A stretch of DNA of 64,000 bases from an uncultured cyanobacterium (GCA_913047395.1 CAJWUF010000002.1:1-64000); one strand, 5' to 3'; counted from the first letter of the stretch, positions 33,888 through 45,254 are shown. A program made the numbers and translations. Notes: generated from the letters alone by a model not told the origin.

Positions 33888-34613
33888 TCAGTGGTGCTCT
33901 TCTACCGCTTCACCGATGTAATAGGCGGCGAGAGTGGCGAAGATTAGAGCCTGAATGGCACTGGTGAACAGGCCAAGGAACATTACTGGGACTGGCAGGA
34001 ATAGAGGTACTAGAAAAACTAGAACCGCAACTACCAATTCATCAGCAAGGATGTTTCCAAACAGACGAAAGGAGAGTGACAAGGGCTTGGTGAAGTCCTC
34101 CACGATCTTGAAAGGAATCATGATCGGGGTGGGATGGACGTAGTACTCGAAGTACCTCAAGCCCTTACGACTCAAACCCGCATAGAAGTAAGAGAGTGAC
34201 ACAAGCAAAGCAAGTGCCACGGTGGTGTTGATATCAGCTGTGGGAGCACCTAATTCACCACTAGGGAGGTGGATCAATTTCCATGGGACCAACGACCCCC
34301 CCCAGTTGCTCACAAAGATGAACAAGAAAAGGGTGCCAATAAAAGGCATCCAATCGCGATAAGCCTTCTCACCAATCTGCGTACGAGCTAAATCTCGGAT
34401 GTAATCCCAGAGGAACTCAAGAAGGTTTTGAACACCGCGAGGATCGCGTTCCATCTTGCGTGTGCCCACAACAACAAGGGCAAGAATGGCGCCAATCACT
34501 ATCCAGGAGGTCATAAAAACCTGACCGTGGAGCTGGAGATTCCCTAGCCGCCAGTAAAGGTGTTGGCCCACCTCCAGTTCGGCAAAGGGAAGAGCAAATG
34601 GCAAGAAACCCAT
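33888..34613 (-). CDS. atpB: Fo ATP synthase subunit a
   Basis: Subunit a forms the proton half-channels beside the c ring. The 241 residues have five to six membrane helices. The essential arginine lies in [21 protein letters not shown] near residue 180, with [17 protein letters not shown] just before and the C-terminal [17 protein letters not shown]. It is the second gene of the operon after atp1. Confidence 0.97.
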   Translation of the reverse strand: MGFLPFALPFAELEVGQHLYWRLGNLQLHGQVFMTSWIVIGAILALVVVGTRKMERDPRGVQNLLEFLWDYIRDLARTQIGEKAYRDWMPFIGTLFLFIFVSNWGGSLVPWKLIHLPSGELGAPTADINTTVALALLVSLSYFYAGLSRKGLRYFEYYVHPTPIMIPFKIVEDFTKPLSLSFRLFGNILADELVVAVLVFLVPLFLPVPVMFLGLFTSAIQALIFATLAAYYIGEAVEEHH

Positions 34614-34695
34614 CAGGCTGGAAAAGTCGGTGTCGCGTTAACGACGGTTTGAGAAGACGCCGGCAAGCCGGCAATTCAGTTGATCCAGTTCACGC

Positions 34696-35076
34696 TCAAG
34701 TTCGTGACTCGAGCAGAACCTGCAGGATCATGGCGGGCTTGTAGAGCAGGAAACCGAACAATGCCGGCAAAAGCTCAAGCTCAGGCAAACGTGAAACCGC
34801 TAGGACAAGCAAGACTGGAACGAGAAGCTGAATCTTGCTTACAGACTTCGAAGCTTTACCGAGCTTTCCAACACTGCGAGCTAAAAGTCGCAGGTAGAGA
34901 ACTCCGCAAACAGCACCAACTAGCAAACTGCTAGCGATGTGGAGGTCGAAGACAAGCGCGGTAACCGACACCGCAAAAGCGGAAACGGCCAACGTTGCCA
35001 GGATGAAGCGCCGCTGAAGCTGCGCATATTCGTCGTCTGAAGTCGTAGAAACTTCAGTAGACGAATCAGGATCCAT
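34696..35076 (-). CDS. atp1: ATP synthase subunit I-like membrane protein
   Basis: The protein has 126 residues from the ATG at 35076; an in-frame start at 35178 would add 34 residues. Four hydrophobic segments follow a charged N-terminus: after EYAQLQRRFILATL, then IASSLLVGAVCGVLYLRLL, IQLLVPVLLVLAVSRL and LPALFGFLLYKPAMIL. Position immediately upstream of atpB is diagnostic of Atp1/AtpI, which helps assemble the c ring. Sequence conservation in this family is low, so the call rests on topology and context. Confidence 0.85.
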   Translation of the reverse strand: MDPDSSTEVSTTSDDEYAQLQRRFILATLAVSAFAVSVTALVFDLHIASSLLVGAVCGVLYLRLLARSVGKLGKASKSVSKIQLLVPVLLVLAVSRLPELELLPALFGFLLYKPAMILQVLLESRT

Positions 35077-35217
35077 AGAGAGCTCAGTGTTTTGGCTGGA
35101 CTCCACAGCTGTTTCCAGTCCACCCTGTCCCCCCTTAGGAGGGTCAATTTCAGGCTGGAGCAGCGGGGATGCCAGCAAGGGCGCCGAGGCTCTTTGGATA
35201 AAGGCCCGCGGAATCTA

Positions 35218-36441
35218 TCATGTAGTTGGGGATTTACCTCTCGAGAGCAAAAGCACCTGTTGCCGCTGCAAATCTCTTGCCAAAGAAGTGATCCGAGTCG
35301 AATCCCAACCAAGCGGCAAGCATCCAAGGGGTGTACCAGGTGCCAATTCGACTGCCTTGAGCAACTCAACTTGATCGATGCTCAGCTCTAAAGCAGTCAT
35401 CTCAAAATCAAGCAGATAATTGCCAGGCCAACCTTTTAAGCACCTAGAAAGCTGACCTGTAGCAGCAAGTAGTTCACTGTCATCAATCCAATCCTGACGA
35501 AAGTGCTTTCCCTTGGAGAGGAAGAACTCAAAATGACTGATATCTGGATCAAGATCTTCTACTAACTGCCACTGCTGACGCTGCGGTAATGCCAGAGCTC
35601 TCTCGAGCAATTCACCCTGCAACAACCTTGCTGGATCCCAAATTTTGCAATTAGAGAAACCGGCAAACTCCAAATCAGCTGAAGCTATAAATGCAAAAAG
35701 GCGATCAAGGTTGTAACTGGTCTCTTGGGGATGAAGGTACATATCGGCAAAGTTCACATCAGCTGAACAATCGATTGCCCAGCGCTGCTCATGATTACGC
35801 CTGAGACGGTTGTCCTTAGGCAGAGTTTCAAACAACTGCCGGGCCAATTTCAGCCCCTGCTCATCAGTTTCAACTCCCATTGCCATAAGCACACGCTGGG
35901 TGCGGTGAATTTCCCAACGGCCGCCATCGGCATAAAGGAACAAATGCAGCAAAGCTCCTGGCTTGAGAAGGGAGGCCAAAGCTTTAAGACCAGACTCCGG
36001 CTCTCTCAAGTGATGAAGCACACCGACGGAGTTGATGTAGTCAAATGGTCCCTCCCCCTCAAGCTCGAGCAAGCTGCGGTTCTCGATGCGAACCTGAACC
36101 TGGTCACTACCTCCAGAACGCTGCAATCGATCTCGAGCTACCTCAAGCGCACCTGAAGAAATATCCACAGCCAGAATCTCCGCGCCGGGATTTAGGTGTG
36201 CCAAGTAATCGGTACTAACCCCCGTACCGCATCCAGCATCAAGAATTTTCAACGGCTCGCCGTCAGCACACCTTGAAGGGACCGCGCCAGTAGAGGCGGC
36301 GTAGGCAGTTTCTACGCACCATCGCCAGTTGTATCCAGGTGGTGGGCCATCCTGCGAAGGATCTCCTGGATAAGGGAATCGGTCATAAAAAGCGCTAACA
36401 ATCGGAGTCGCCGCATCACATGATTGAAGAGCTGAAGACAT
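35218..36441 (-). CDS. SAM-dependent methyltransferase
   Basis: From the ATG at 36441 the protein has 407 residues; an upstream in-frame ATG at 36474 is possible. The class I methyltransferase domain shows IVSAFYDRFPYPGD near 20, the SAM-binding LKILDAGCGTGVSTDYLAHL near 70, ILAVDISSGALEVARDRL near 95 and DYINSVGVLHHLREPE near 140. The C-terminal half is extra and unassigned. The substrate is unknown. It sits just upstream of the atp operon on the same strand, which is probably coincidental. Confidence 0.82.
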   Translation of the reverse strand: MSSALQSCDAATPIVSAFYDRFPYPGDPSQDGPPPGYNWRWCVETAYAASTGAVPSRCADGEPLKILDAGCGTGVSTDYLAHLNPGAEILAVDISSGALEVARDRLQRSGGSDQVQVRIENRSLLELEGEGPFDYINSVGVLHHLREPESGLKALASLLKPGALLHLFLYADGGRWEIHRTQRVLMAMGVETDEQGLKLARQLFETLPKDNRLRRNHEQRWAIDCSADVNFADMYLHPQETSYNLDRLFAFIASADLEFAGFSNCKIWDPARLLQGELLERALALPQRQQWQLVEDLDPDISHFEFFLSKGKHFRQDWIDDSELLAATGQLSRCLKGWPGNYLLDFEMTALELSIDQVELLKAVELAPGTPLGCLPLGWDSTRITSLARDLQRQQVLLLSRGKSPTT

Positions 36442-36829
36442 CGACACGTAGGGGCAACTAATTGAGCATTTCATGGCTGCCTCCGAGGTAATTAATGATC
36501 TCTACCTCCTGCACAACTTCTATGCCCCTGGGAATTGCTCCCTCAAGCTGAGCTACAAAACACCCAACTTTTTAATCAATTGGCGGCCTTATAAAAGCTG
36601 GTTTGATGATCAGCAGTGAATTAAAACAGGGATGGATGCATCCTCAAAGTCGAACTCTGCAGCCAAACGAAGTTTATGAATGCCGGAAACTAAACCACAA
36701 AGGTCTCCTAGACACCCTTAACTTCTACTGTCCAGCCTGGCCTCTGACCAATTTTTTTTGTTGTCAGTAAGACTTGGCAAAATGCCTTCAAGACGGCTGA
36801 ATAGGGAAACTTGACTAGAACGCCTCCCC
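36442..36829. other. intergenic region between divergent genes
   Basis: This stretch separates the methyltransferase from ftsW and should hold both promoters, but no operator is recognised. A 54-codon frame at 36606-36770 opens with ATG and could be chance. An eight-T run at 36752-36759 is not preceded by a stable hairpin. Confidence 0.5.
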
Positions 36830-38077
36830 TTGAGCAGCACCTCCGTCCTATCTCGCCGGAGTCGCAAACAACGGCAAGAGACATTGCGGCATAGCCGCAA
36901 TGACGGAATCGAGCAGCTGCCGTTCTGGCAACAGCGTCTTCCTCTCCCCTGGGCCCTCTGGCCTGCAGAAGGCCGACTACTGCTTAGCCTTTTCGCTTTC
37001 TGGTGCCTTGCAGGCCTATTGGTGCTGGGCTCAGCCAGCTGGTGGGTTGCTGCACGGGAAATGGGAGAAGGCGCCTATTACCTCAAACGCCAACTGATAT
37101 GGATGGCCGCCAGCTGGAGCCTGCTTGGCCTAGCTGTTTCTACAAATCTGCGGCGGTGGTTGAAGTTGGCGGGCCCAGCCCTATGGATAGGTTGCCTACT
37201 AGTAGCTGCCACTCTGGTAATCGGGAGCACCGTAAATGGTGCTAGTCGCTGGCTAGTCATCGGTCCCATCCAAATCCAACCTTCGGAGCTAATCAAACCC
37301 TTTGTGGTGCTCCAAGCTGCCAACCTCTTTGCCCATTGGCATCGCATTAGGACCGATGAAAAATTGCTATGGCTGACTAGCTTCGGGGCCCTACTTCTAC
37401 TAATTCTCAAACAACCAAACCTCAGCACCGCCGCTCTGACGGGAATGTTGCTCTGGCTGATGGCGCTAGCAGCCGGCCTTAGGTTGCGCAGCCTGCTAGC
37501 TACTGCCTTAGCAGGCGGCCTGCTTGGAACCGCCAGCATCCTGATCAATGAGTATCAGCGACTACGGGTGGTCTCTTTCCTCGACCCCTGGCAGGATCCA
37601 CAAGGCAGTGGCTACCAGCTAGTGCAAAGCCTTCTTGCTATTGGCTCCGGGGGATGGTTCGGCGAGGGCTTCGGCCTTTCAACCCAAAAACTTCAATACC
37701 TACCAATTCAGAGCACCGACTTCATTTATGCAGTTTTTGCCGAGGAATTTGGCTTCGTGGGTTCGGTGATGATGTTGATCTTCCTGATGCTGGTGGCCTT
37801 CCTTGGATTACGAGTGGCTCTGAGTTGCAGAAACAACCAATCACGGCTTGTTGCCATCGGTTGCACAACGATCCTTGTAGGCCAGGCCGTGATCAATGTT
37901 GCTGTTGCTTCCGGCGTCATGCCCACGACGGGCTTGCCCTTACCAATGGTGAGCTATGGAGGCAATTCCCTTATCTCGAGCGTGTTAATTGCTGGTCTAC
38001 TTATCCGCTGTTCCCTCGAATCCACAGGTCTAGTCGGTGGACGCACCGGCCATAAGCGACGTAAGTCGATAGGGTGA
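36830..38077 (+). CDS. ftsW: cell division protein FtsW (SEDS glycosyltransferase)
   Basis: FtsW polymerises septal peptidoglycan with its partner transpeptidase. The 415 residues have about ten membrane helices, a charged N-terminal tail of 40 residues and the SEDS signatures IGPIQIQPSELIKPFVVL near 145 and VMPTTGLPLPMVSYGGNSLISS near 365. The large loop has STDFIYAVFAEEFGFVGS. The annotated start is TTG at 36830, and an internal ATG would remove the first helices. ccdA follows in the same frame directly after its TGA. Confidence 0.93.
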   Translation: MSSTSVLSRRSRKQRQETLRHSRNDGIEQLPFWQQRLPLPWALWPAEGRLLLSLFAFWCLAGLLVLGSASWWVAAREMGEGAYYLKRQLIWMAASWSLLGLAVSTNLRRWLKLAGPALWIGCLLVAATLVIGSTVNGASRWLVIGPIQIQPSELIKPFVVLQAANLFAHWHRIRTDEKLLWLTSFGALLLLILKQPNLSTAALTGMLLWLMALAAGLRLRSLLATALAGGLLGTASILINEYQRLRVVSFLDPWQDPQGSGYQLVQSLLAIGSGGWFGEGFGLSTQKLQYLPIQSTDFIYAVFAEEFGFVGSVMMLIFLMLVAFLGLRVALSCRNNQSRLVAIGCTTILVGQAVINVAVASGVMPTTGLPLPMVSYGGNSLISSVLIAGLLIRCSLESTGLVGGRTGHKRRKSIG

Positions 38078-38107
38078 CTACCTTCAGTTGATCCGGCAGA
38101 GCCGGCT

Positions 38108-38833
38108 CTGCCCATCCCTGCCCTGAACCTGGCGCTATCCGATCTAGCCCGCAACAGCGAGCAGCTGCTCAGCAACGGACTCAGCCATCAAAGTCCGCTC
38201 ACACTGGTTCTTGTCTTCGCTGCTGGTCTACTCACCAGCCTGGGACCTTGCTCCCTTTCGCTTCTGCCCGTCACGCTGGCCTATCTGGCAGGTTTTGACA
38301 GCCAGCAAGCCCCATGGCAGCGAAGCATGGCCTTCTGCGCAGGCATTGTGGGTGCCCTTGTCCTACTAGGCAGTCTCAGTGGCCTAATCGGACGGATCTA
38401 CGGTCAGGTGCCTGGAATAGTGCCCACTTTCGTGGCACTGCTAGCCGTCGTAATGGGTCTAAATCTCTTAGGCCTACTAAAGCTGCCCCTACCAACAGGA
38501 CCAGATCCCAACCTTTGGCGGCAACGCGTACCAGCACCCCTGGCCCCGATAGCAGCAGGCCTGGCCTTTGGTCTAGCTGCCTCACCCTGCACCACACCTG
38601 TATTGGCTGTTCTGCTGGGGTGGATCGCTCAAAGTGGCCAACCTTTGGCCGGAATCGTGCTGCTCACCTGCTTTGGACTAGGGCAGGTTCTTCCGCTGCT
38701 ACTGGCAGGAGGCGCCGCCGCCAGTGTCCCCAAGCTACTAGCGCTGCGACCACTAGGTCGCTGGATCCCACCTATCAGCGGAGCAGTTCTACTGACAACA
38801 GGCGTGCTGAGCCTTTTGTCCCGCTGGAGCTGA
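38108..38833 (+). CDS. ccdA: cytochrome c biogenesis protein CcdA, non-canonical start
   Basis: CcdA is a six-helix membrane protein that passes reducing power across the thylakoid membrane for haem attachment. The paired catalytic cysteines are in TSLGPCSLSLLPVTLAYLAG and AASPCTTPVLAVLLGW. The frame is open from the ftsW stop, but it contains no ATG, GTG or TTG before an ATG at 38327, and that ATG lies after the first cysteine. The true start is probably CTG at 38108 or 38123, or ATC at 38114. From 38108 the product is 241 residues, the usual length. ccs1 follows 3 bases later. Confidence 0.88.
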   Translation: MPIPALNLALSDLARNSEQLLSNGLSHQSPLTLVLVFAAGLLTSLGPCSLSLLPVTLAYLAGFDSQQAPWQRSMAFCAGIVGALVLLGSLSGLIGRIYGQVPGIVPTFVALLAVVMGLNLLGLLKLPLPTGPDPNLWRQRVPAPLAPIAAGLAFGLAASPCTTPVLAVLLGWIAQSGQPLAGIVLLTCFGLGQVLPLLLAGGAAASVPKLLALRPLGRWIPPISGAVLLTTGVLSLLSRWS

Positions 38834-38836
38834 CCT

Positions 38837-40126
38837 ATGGCCACCTTTCAGCGTTTCCTTGCTTGGATCTCCGACCTGCGAGTAGCCATAGGCCTACTAC
38901 TAATGATCGCAATTGCAAGCGCCATAGGCACTGCAATACCTCAAGGAGAACTCAACAGCAGCTACCTGGAGCGTTATGACGCCAATCCCTGGCTAGGAGT
39001 GATAAACGGTTCAACGCTGCTGCGACTGCAGTTGGATCATGTGTACAGCAGCAGCTGGTTCCTAGTGATGCTGGCCTGGCTTGGACTTGCTCTGATCCTC
39101 TGCAGTTGGCGGAGGCAGTGGCCTGCCCTAAAAGCGGCTCTTCAATGGATCGACTACAAGGAGCCACGTCAATTAAGCAAACTTGCCATCGCCGAAACCA
39201 TCCCGAGCCCCGACAAAGGGAAAGGCGTCGAAACCCTGGCCGCCCATCTCAATCAGCAGGGCTGGCAAGTACAACAACAGCCAGGAAGATTGGCAGCCCG
39301 TCGGGGAATCATCGGGCGTGCGGGGCCTTTGCTGGTACATGTTGGGCTGGTATTGCTGATGATCGGTGCAGCTTGGGGGGCGCTTGCGGGACACCAGCTA
39401 GAGCGCTTCCTTGCCCCAGGGAATTCCCTTGAACTGTTGAACCGCGATGACAGCAGCCATCTCACTGTCACGTTGACGAACTTTGGGATTGATCGAGATC
39501 CCGCAGGTCGACCCGAGCAGTTCCGCTCACAACTTGAACTACAAGAACCTGGTCAGGAAACGGGCAAAATACGCGAAATAAGTGTTAATCATCCGCTGCG
39601 GTTCCATGGCTTAACTATCTATCAAGCAGACTGGTCGCTAGCGGCAATAACCTTGCAAATTGGTCGCAGCCCTCAACTGCAGCTACCCCTTCGCAGTTTT
39701 CCCGAGCTGGGAGAACAAATCTGGGGATTAGTCCTGCCTACTCAGCCTGATGGCAGCGAGCCTGTACTGCTGAGCCTTGCCAACGAAACTGGACCGGTGC
39801 AAGTTTTCGATGCTAACGGCGAACGATTGGCCAGCCTGCGCCCCGGAGGACCAACGGCAGAGGTAAAAGGTTTACCAGTACGAGTGAACTCGATTCTTCC
39901 CGCTAGCGGCCTTCTACTCAAGCGCGATCCGGGAGTACCTCTGGTCTATCTCAGCTTCTTGATTACCCTGCTTGGAGGTGGACTAAGCATGATCGCTACA
40001 CGTCAGCTATGGGCTGTTGCCGATCCTGAAAATGATTGCCTACATGTTGGAGGTCTCTGCAACCGCAACCTGAGCGGCTTCGCCAATGAGCTACCTAACT
40101 TGCTTGCGGCCATAGCCCAGCAATAA
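38837..40126 (+). CDS. ccs1: cytochrome c biogenesis protein Ccs1/ResB
   Basis: Ccs1 works with CcsA in system II to move haem to the lumen and attach it to apocytochromes. The 429 residues begin with a helix [25 protein letters not shown] and have further helices near 75-92 and 158-178. A large lumenal domain contains [18 protein letters not shown], and a last helix lies near 377-395. Full length. It is linked to ccdA, its functional partner. Confidence 0.93.
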   Translation: MATFQRFLAWISDLRVAIGLLLMIAIASAIGTAIPQGELNSSYLERYDANPWLGVINGSTLLRLQLDHVYSSSWFLVMLAWLGLALILCSWRRQWPALKAALQWIDYKEPRQLSKLAIAETIPSPDKGKGVETLAAHLNQQGWQVQQQPGRLAARRGIIGRAGPLLVHVGLVLLMIGAAWGALAGHQLERFLAPGNSLELLNRDDSSHLTVTLTNFGIDRDPAGRPEQFRSQLELQEPGQETGKIREISVNHPLRFHGLTIYQADWSLAAITLQIGRSPQLQLPLRSFPELGEQIWGLVLPTQPDGSEPVLLSLANETGPVQVFDANGERLASLRPGGPTAEVKGLPVRVNSILPASGLLLKRDPGVPLVYLSFLITLLGGGLSMIATRQLWAVADPENDCLHVGGLCNRNLSGFANELPNLLAAIAQQ

Positions 40127-40297
40127 GAATCTATATTCTGCGCATGAGTAGTTTTTGACCCTATCAGCTATTTGGGCATTAATCATAGTGGATACATTTA
40201 AGCCATTGTAGAATACAATAGCAGAACTTTTTAGATCACATAACACTCAACAGGTGAGAAAGTATGTTAATCCTAAGAGGACTAAAACGATAGGCAA

Positions 40298-40954
40298 TTA
40301 CTCAGATTTTTTCGCCTTAGGATCAGCGGCGGGCTCAGGGAGTCGATAATCAATTGCATCCCAAACAGGTATTCCTAGATAAGCAGAGAGGTCGTGAGCA
40401 TCCTCCCTGATAGCACGTAGTGATCCGTGATCTGTGACATTAAGACGAGTTCCGTCACTCATAATCAAGTTCAATTCATAACTATAATAGGAATGCTTGT
40501 TGCCCGAAACGTATTCTCGGACAAGCTGAATTGCATGAAGACTTGAAGCATCATGACGGACCCCCGCCCTGAGGTAATAAGCAGATGACCGACAAAAAGA
40601 GATTTCCTTTCTTTTCATCCACCAGAGCATTCCCGCTCCTACTGCCAAGAAAATCAAAAAGAACCATCCCGACTCATCACCCGATAATAATAATGCGACG
40701 AAAAAGCCAACGAATCCTACAATTGCAAAAACTATGCAGAACAAAAAAGCTACGAATGTAACTTTAAAGCATGCCAAGTCCTCTGTAAAAGAGGAGGTTT
40801 TGCGGAGCCGGTGCGTGCAAAAGTTGGAGCCACCACCAACTAAAGGCTTCCAATCAATAGATAGCGCCAATGGATCATTAAAGCTAGATAAATCAAGCAC
40901 CTCCCGCCTGTCCTTGAATAAACCAAAAACCGAGTCAATTAAACCCATCATCAA
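40298..40954 (-). CDS. hypothetical membrane protein
   Basis: The 218-residue protein is not recognised. It has two adjacent membrane helices (about residues 65-90 and 95-112) ending in MLWWMKRKE. A soluble C-terminal domain follows with SYYSYELNLIMSDGTRLNVTDHG and DLSAYLGIPVWDAIDYRLPEP. The strand pattern after the helices resembles small PH-like domains of bacterial membrane proteins, which is inference only. The start has three consecutive ATG codons near 40954. It is AT-richer than its neighbours. Confidence 0.65.
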   Translation of the reverse strand: MMMGLIDSVFGLFKDRREVLDLSSFNDPLALSIDWKPLVGGGSNFCTHRLRKTSSFTEDLACFKVTFVAFLFCIVFAIVGFVGFFVALLLSGDESGWFFLIFLAVGAGMLWWMKRKEISFCRSSAYYLRAGVRHDASSLHAIQLVREYVSGNKHSYYSYELNLIMSDGTRLNVTDHGSLRAIREDAHDLSAYLGIPVWDAIDYRLPEPAADPKAKKSE

Positions 40955-41113
40955 TGACTGGCTTTAGGCATTCTTCCAAAATACAAGCAAGAAGTCCATT
41001 TTCGCAAAGTAAAGATAAATTCATTGCAGCAGATCACAGCTTTAATCGATCAAAAGTGATGCGAATTGTCTTTATCTTGTTTACCTAGATATGTATGGCC
41101 ATCACAATCCAGC

Positions 41114-41521
41114 TCAACAGGGCTGGCGATTTCCATGGCTAACCCGCACCACCGTATGCACATTGCCGCGGGGGTTGAAATCTGCTTCCAGTTGCATCCA
41201 GGCCGGGTCACAGGCGATAACCAGATCATCCAAGATCTTATTTGCGACTTCCTCATGTGAAATAGAACGATTCCGATAACTATTCACATAGAGCTTGATC
41301 GCTTTGAGCTCAACTACCCTCGGGCCTGGCTGATAAAGAAGACGCAGCACAGCAAAATCTGGATAACCAGAGAATGGACATTGACAGGTGAACTCAGGCA
41401 GCTCGATGGAAATCTCGTAGGGCCGCTCAGGCTTGGGATTATCGAAACAAATCAACTCAGCATTGGCGATCGTCCGTTCGCCATAGAGGGGTGTGGAAGT
41501 CTGTGCCTCAGTGCTGCTCAC
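41114..41521 (-). CDS. queF: NADPH-dependent 7-cyano-7-deazaguanine reductase
   Basis: QueF reduces preQ0 to preQ1 in queuosine biosynthesis. The 135-residue short form has the catalytic cysteine in PEFTCQCPFSGYPDFAVL near residue 52. The NADPH motif is VVELKAIKLYVNSYRNRSISHE near 75, and the C-terminal FNPRGNVHTVV is also present. The length is standard for the type I enzyme. It stands alone here. Confidence 0.95.
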   Translation of the reverse strand: MSSTEAQTSTPLYGERTIANAELICFDNPKPERPYEISIELPEFTCQCPFSGYPDFAVLRLLYQPGPRVVELKAIKLYVNSYRNRSISHEEVANKILDDLVIACDPAWMQLEADFNPRGNVHTVVRVSHGNRQPC

Positions 41522-41853
41522 AGGTGTAAACCGATGCCTGAAAACGACCCTAGATCTCGACTCATGATGCGGCCTTGCCGAAAACCCTCTAAAGGCTCAA
41601 CAAAAACCGCAAAATCACCCACCTAAAGAAAGCTTAAGATTTTCTCTAGGCAATAAAGCTAAAAGTGTTCACCATGAACAGCGCAATCAGCGTAGAAAGG
41701 TATTGAAGGACAAAACGTTGAGCTGGGTCGTCGCATCGTCGTTGATCCCTTAGCTGGAAGTAGCCCACCGCAAGGCGAAGCAACGCTCCTTCCCGCGAAG
41801 CGGCTCCTCTGCCATCGGGGCAGAAAAAGACATCCCTTCGAGGTTTATCCCAA
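41522..41853. other. intergenic region upstream of DUF4278 gene
   Basis: No gene is confirmed. The 160 bases before the DUF4278 ATG are GC-rich with several short inverted repeats and an open frame of about 50 codons without an ATG (GQNVELGRRIVVDPLAG and on). This could be a structured 5' leader or a small RNA, or the debris of an old gene. Confidence 0.4.
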
Positions 41854-42072
41854 ATGACCACTCAAGAACGTACCTATCGCGGCATTGCCTACAAAGCCGC
41901 AGACCACGAGCAGCTCAGCAGCAGCAACGTAGAACACATCTACCGCGGCCATCGTTATGAGGCACCCCTTAAACACGAAGCTGTGCCCGCTGACACCAAA
42001 GTTGAACTCAACTATCGCGGCAAGGTTTACCAACACCGCAAAAACGACGCCACCAACTGCTGCAACAATTGA
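41854..42072 (+). CDS. DUF4278 domain-containing small protein
   Basis: The 72-residue protein is built of the DUF4278 motif repeated three times: RTYRGIAYKA near 6, HIYRGHRYEAP near 28 and LNYRGKVYQHR near 52. The YRG-x-x-Y core repeats about every 22-25 residues. DUF4278 proteins are small, cyanobacteria-specific and of unknown function. The C-terminus ends NCCNN. Confidence 0.85.
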   Translation: MTTQERTYRGIAYKAADHEQLSSSNVEHIYRGHRYEAPLKHEAVPADTKVELNYRGKVYQHRKNDATNCCNN

Positions 42073-42141
42073 TTTTGTAGCAACAGCCACAACTAAGGCC
42101 CGTCAAAAAAGCCCTAATGGGTGCACAAACGGGCCTGTTTC

Positions 42142-43548
<1,407 letters not shown>

Positions 43549-43646
43549 TTCTTCATAAAAGCAGAGCTGAAAACGGAACAAAACCTTTTAACCAGGGCTA
43601 AAAGCCAAAGCTTCCGAGAAAATCACCGCAACTCGCCCGCAAGGAC

Positions 43647-43913
43647 GTGTCTCAACAACAACCTCCACAGCCAAGTTCTAGCAATCGGCACCCAAGCCGC
43701 AGACATCTGCATGTTGTTCCTCAAGCAGAACTGCTAGCCACAGTGCTCGAACTGATCCCTCCAGGCAGCTTTGTGACCCTTGAAGATCAACCTAATGACT
43801 TGCCACCATTCCAACTGATCCAATGCAAAGGTGGCCGCTGCTGGGTGCGTCAGCAGGCCTGGGGACAGCATGTTCATTGGGAGGTGGAGCACTGCCGTCT
43901 TAAGTCGGCCTGA
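43647..43913 (+). CDS. small conserved hypothetical protein
   Basis: The 88-residue protein starts with GTG at 43647. The first 25 residues are Gln/Pro/Ser-rich. The rest, LLATVLELIPPGSFVTLED and QCKGGRCWVRQQAWGQHVHWEVEH, looks like a small beta-rich domain found in picocyanobacteria. The function is unknown. It precedes purB by 45 bases on the same strand. Confidence 0.65.
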   Translation: MSQQQPPQPSSSNRHPSRRHLHVVPQAELLATVLELIPPGSFVTLEDQPNDLPPFQLIQCKGGRCWVRQQAWGQHVHWEVEHCRLKSA

Positions 43914-43958
43914 TCCAAAGAACTAAGTTCAAGATATCCACCGCCCATCTAAGAGCAC

Positions 43959-45254
43959 TTGATCGAGCGCTACACACTGCCCGAAATGGGCGAGATCTGG
44001 ACCGACCGGGCCAAATATCAAAGCTGGCTAGATGTAGAAGTGGCTGCTTGTCAAGCCAACTGCCAGCTAGGAAGGATCCCAGCAGCTGAAATGCAGCAGA
44101 TCCATCAGCGGGCAGCCTTCGAGCCGGAGCGGATCTTGGAGATCGAGGCTGAAGTGCGCCATGACGTAATCGCCTTCCTAACCAACGTGAATGAACACGT
44201 TGGAGATGCGGGCCGCTATATCCATGTCGGCATGACCAGCAGCGACGTACTAGATACAGGCCTAGCCCTGCAACTAAAAAGCTCGGTAGCCCTGCTGAGG
44301 CAAGAACTCAGCGCGCTTCAAGAAGCGATCCGCAACCTGGCAAAAGAACATAAAGGCACGGTAATGATTGGCCGCTCCCATGCCATCCATGGCGAACCAA
44401 TCACCTTTGGCTTCAAACTGGCTGGTTGGCTGGCGGAAACAAACCGCAATGCCGAGCGACTCGAGCGACTCGAGCAGGATGTGGCTATTGGTCAGATCAG
44501 CGGGGCCATGGGCACCTACGCAAATACAGATCCAGAGGTTGAGCGACTCACCTGCGACCTCCTCCAGCTGATGCCCGACACCGCCAGCACCCAGGTAATC
44601 TCTCGCGATCGTCATGCCGATTATGTGCAGACCCTTGCGCTAGTAGGAGCTTCTCTAGATCGCTTCGCTACAGAGATCCGCAACCTACAGCGAACTGATG
44701 TACTCGAAGTGGAAGAAAGCTTCGCAAAGGGCCAAAAGGGAAGTTCGGCAATGCCCCACAAGCGAAACCCGATTCGAGCTGAACGAATCAGTGGTCTGGC
44801 ACGGGTACTGCGTAGCTATGTAGTCGCAGCACTTGAGAACGTAGCTCTTTGGCACGAGCGTGATATCAGTCACAGCTCCACTGAGCGAATGATGCTGCCT
44901 GATTGTTCTGTCACACTCCACTTCATGTTGAGAGAGATGACCGAGGTAATCAGAGGCCTTGGCATCTACCCAGAAAACATGCTTCGCAACATGAATATCT
45001 ATGGCGGAGTGGTCTTCAGCCAGCGCGTGCTTCTAACACTTGTAGAAAACGGCATGAGTAGAGAAGACGCCTACAAAGTTGTACAGCGCAATGCTCATTC
45101 TGCCTGGAATAGCGAAGGCGGTGACTTCCGCGCCAATCTTGAAGCCGATCCAGAAGTCAATAGCCGTCTTAATGCCTCAGCACTAGCTGAATGCTTCAGC
45201 ACCGAACTGCATCAAGCCAACCTGCACGTGATCTGGCAACGACTAGGTCTATGA
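43959..45254 (+). CDS. purB: adenylosuccinate lyase
   Basis: PurB catalyses two steps of purine synthesis, releasing fumarate from SAICAR and adenylosuccinate. The 431 residues start MIERYTLPEMGEIW with a TTG codon. They include HDVIAFLTNVNEHVG near 68, TSSDVLDTGLALQL near 92 and the superfamily signature GQKGSSAMPHKRNPIRAER near 260. Length and motifs are normal. fumC, another member of the same superfamily, lies directly downstream. Confidence 0.95.
   Translation: MIERYTLPEMGEIWTDRAKYQSWLDVEVAACQANCQLGRIPAAEMQQIHQRAAFEPERILEIEAEVRHDVIAFLTNVNEHVGDAGRYIHVGMTSSDVLDTGLALQLKSSVALLRQELSALQEAIRNLAKEHKGTVMIGRSHAIHGEPITFGFKLAGWLAETNRNAERLERLEQDVAIGQISGAMGTYANTDPEVERLTCDLLQLMPDTASTQVISRDRHADYVQTLALVGASLDRFATEIRNLQRTDVLEVEESFAKGQKGSSAMPHKRNPIRAERISGLARVLRSYVVAALENVALWHERDISHSSTERMMLPDCSVTLHFMLREMTEVIRGLGIYPENMLRNMNIYGGVVFSQRVLLTLVENGMSREDAYKVVQRNAHSAWNSEGGDFRANLEADPEVNSRLNASALAECFSTELHQANLHVIWQRLGL

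Noticed and set aside
36606-36770. 54-codon plus-strand frame between the methyltransferase and ftsW
   Set aside because: A frame of this length is expected by chance in a gap of this size, and the product has no recognisable pattern.
36830-38833. FtsW-CcdA as a true fusion protein
   Set aside because: A TGA separates them and each has its own complete domain. A rare start codon for ccdA is the simpler reading, although readthrough is kept as an alternative in the findings.
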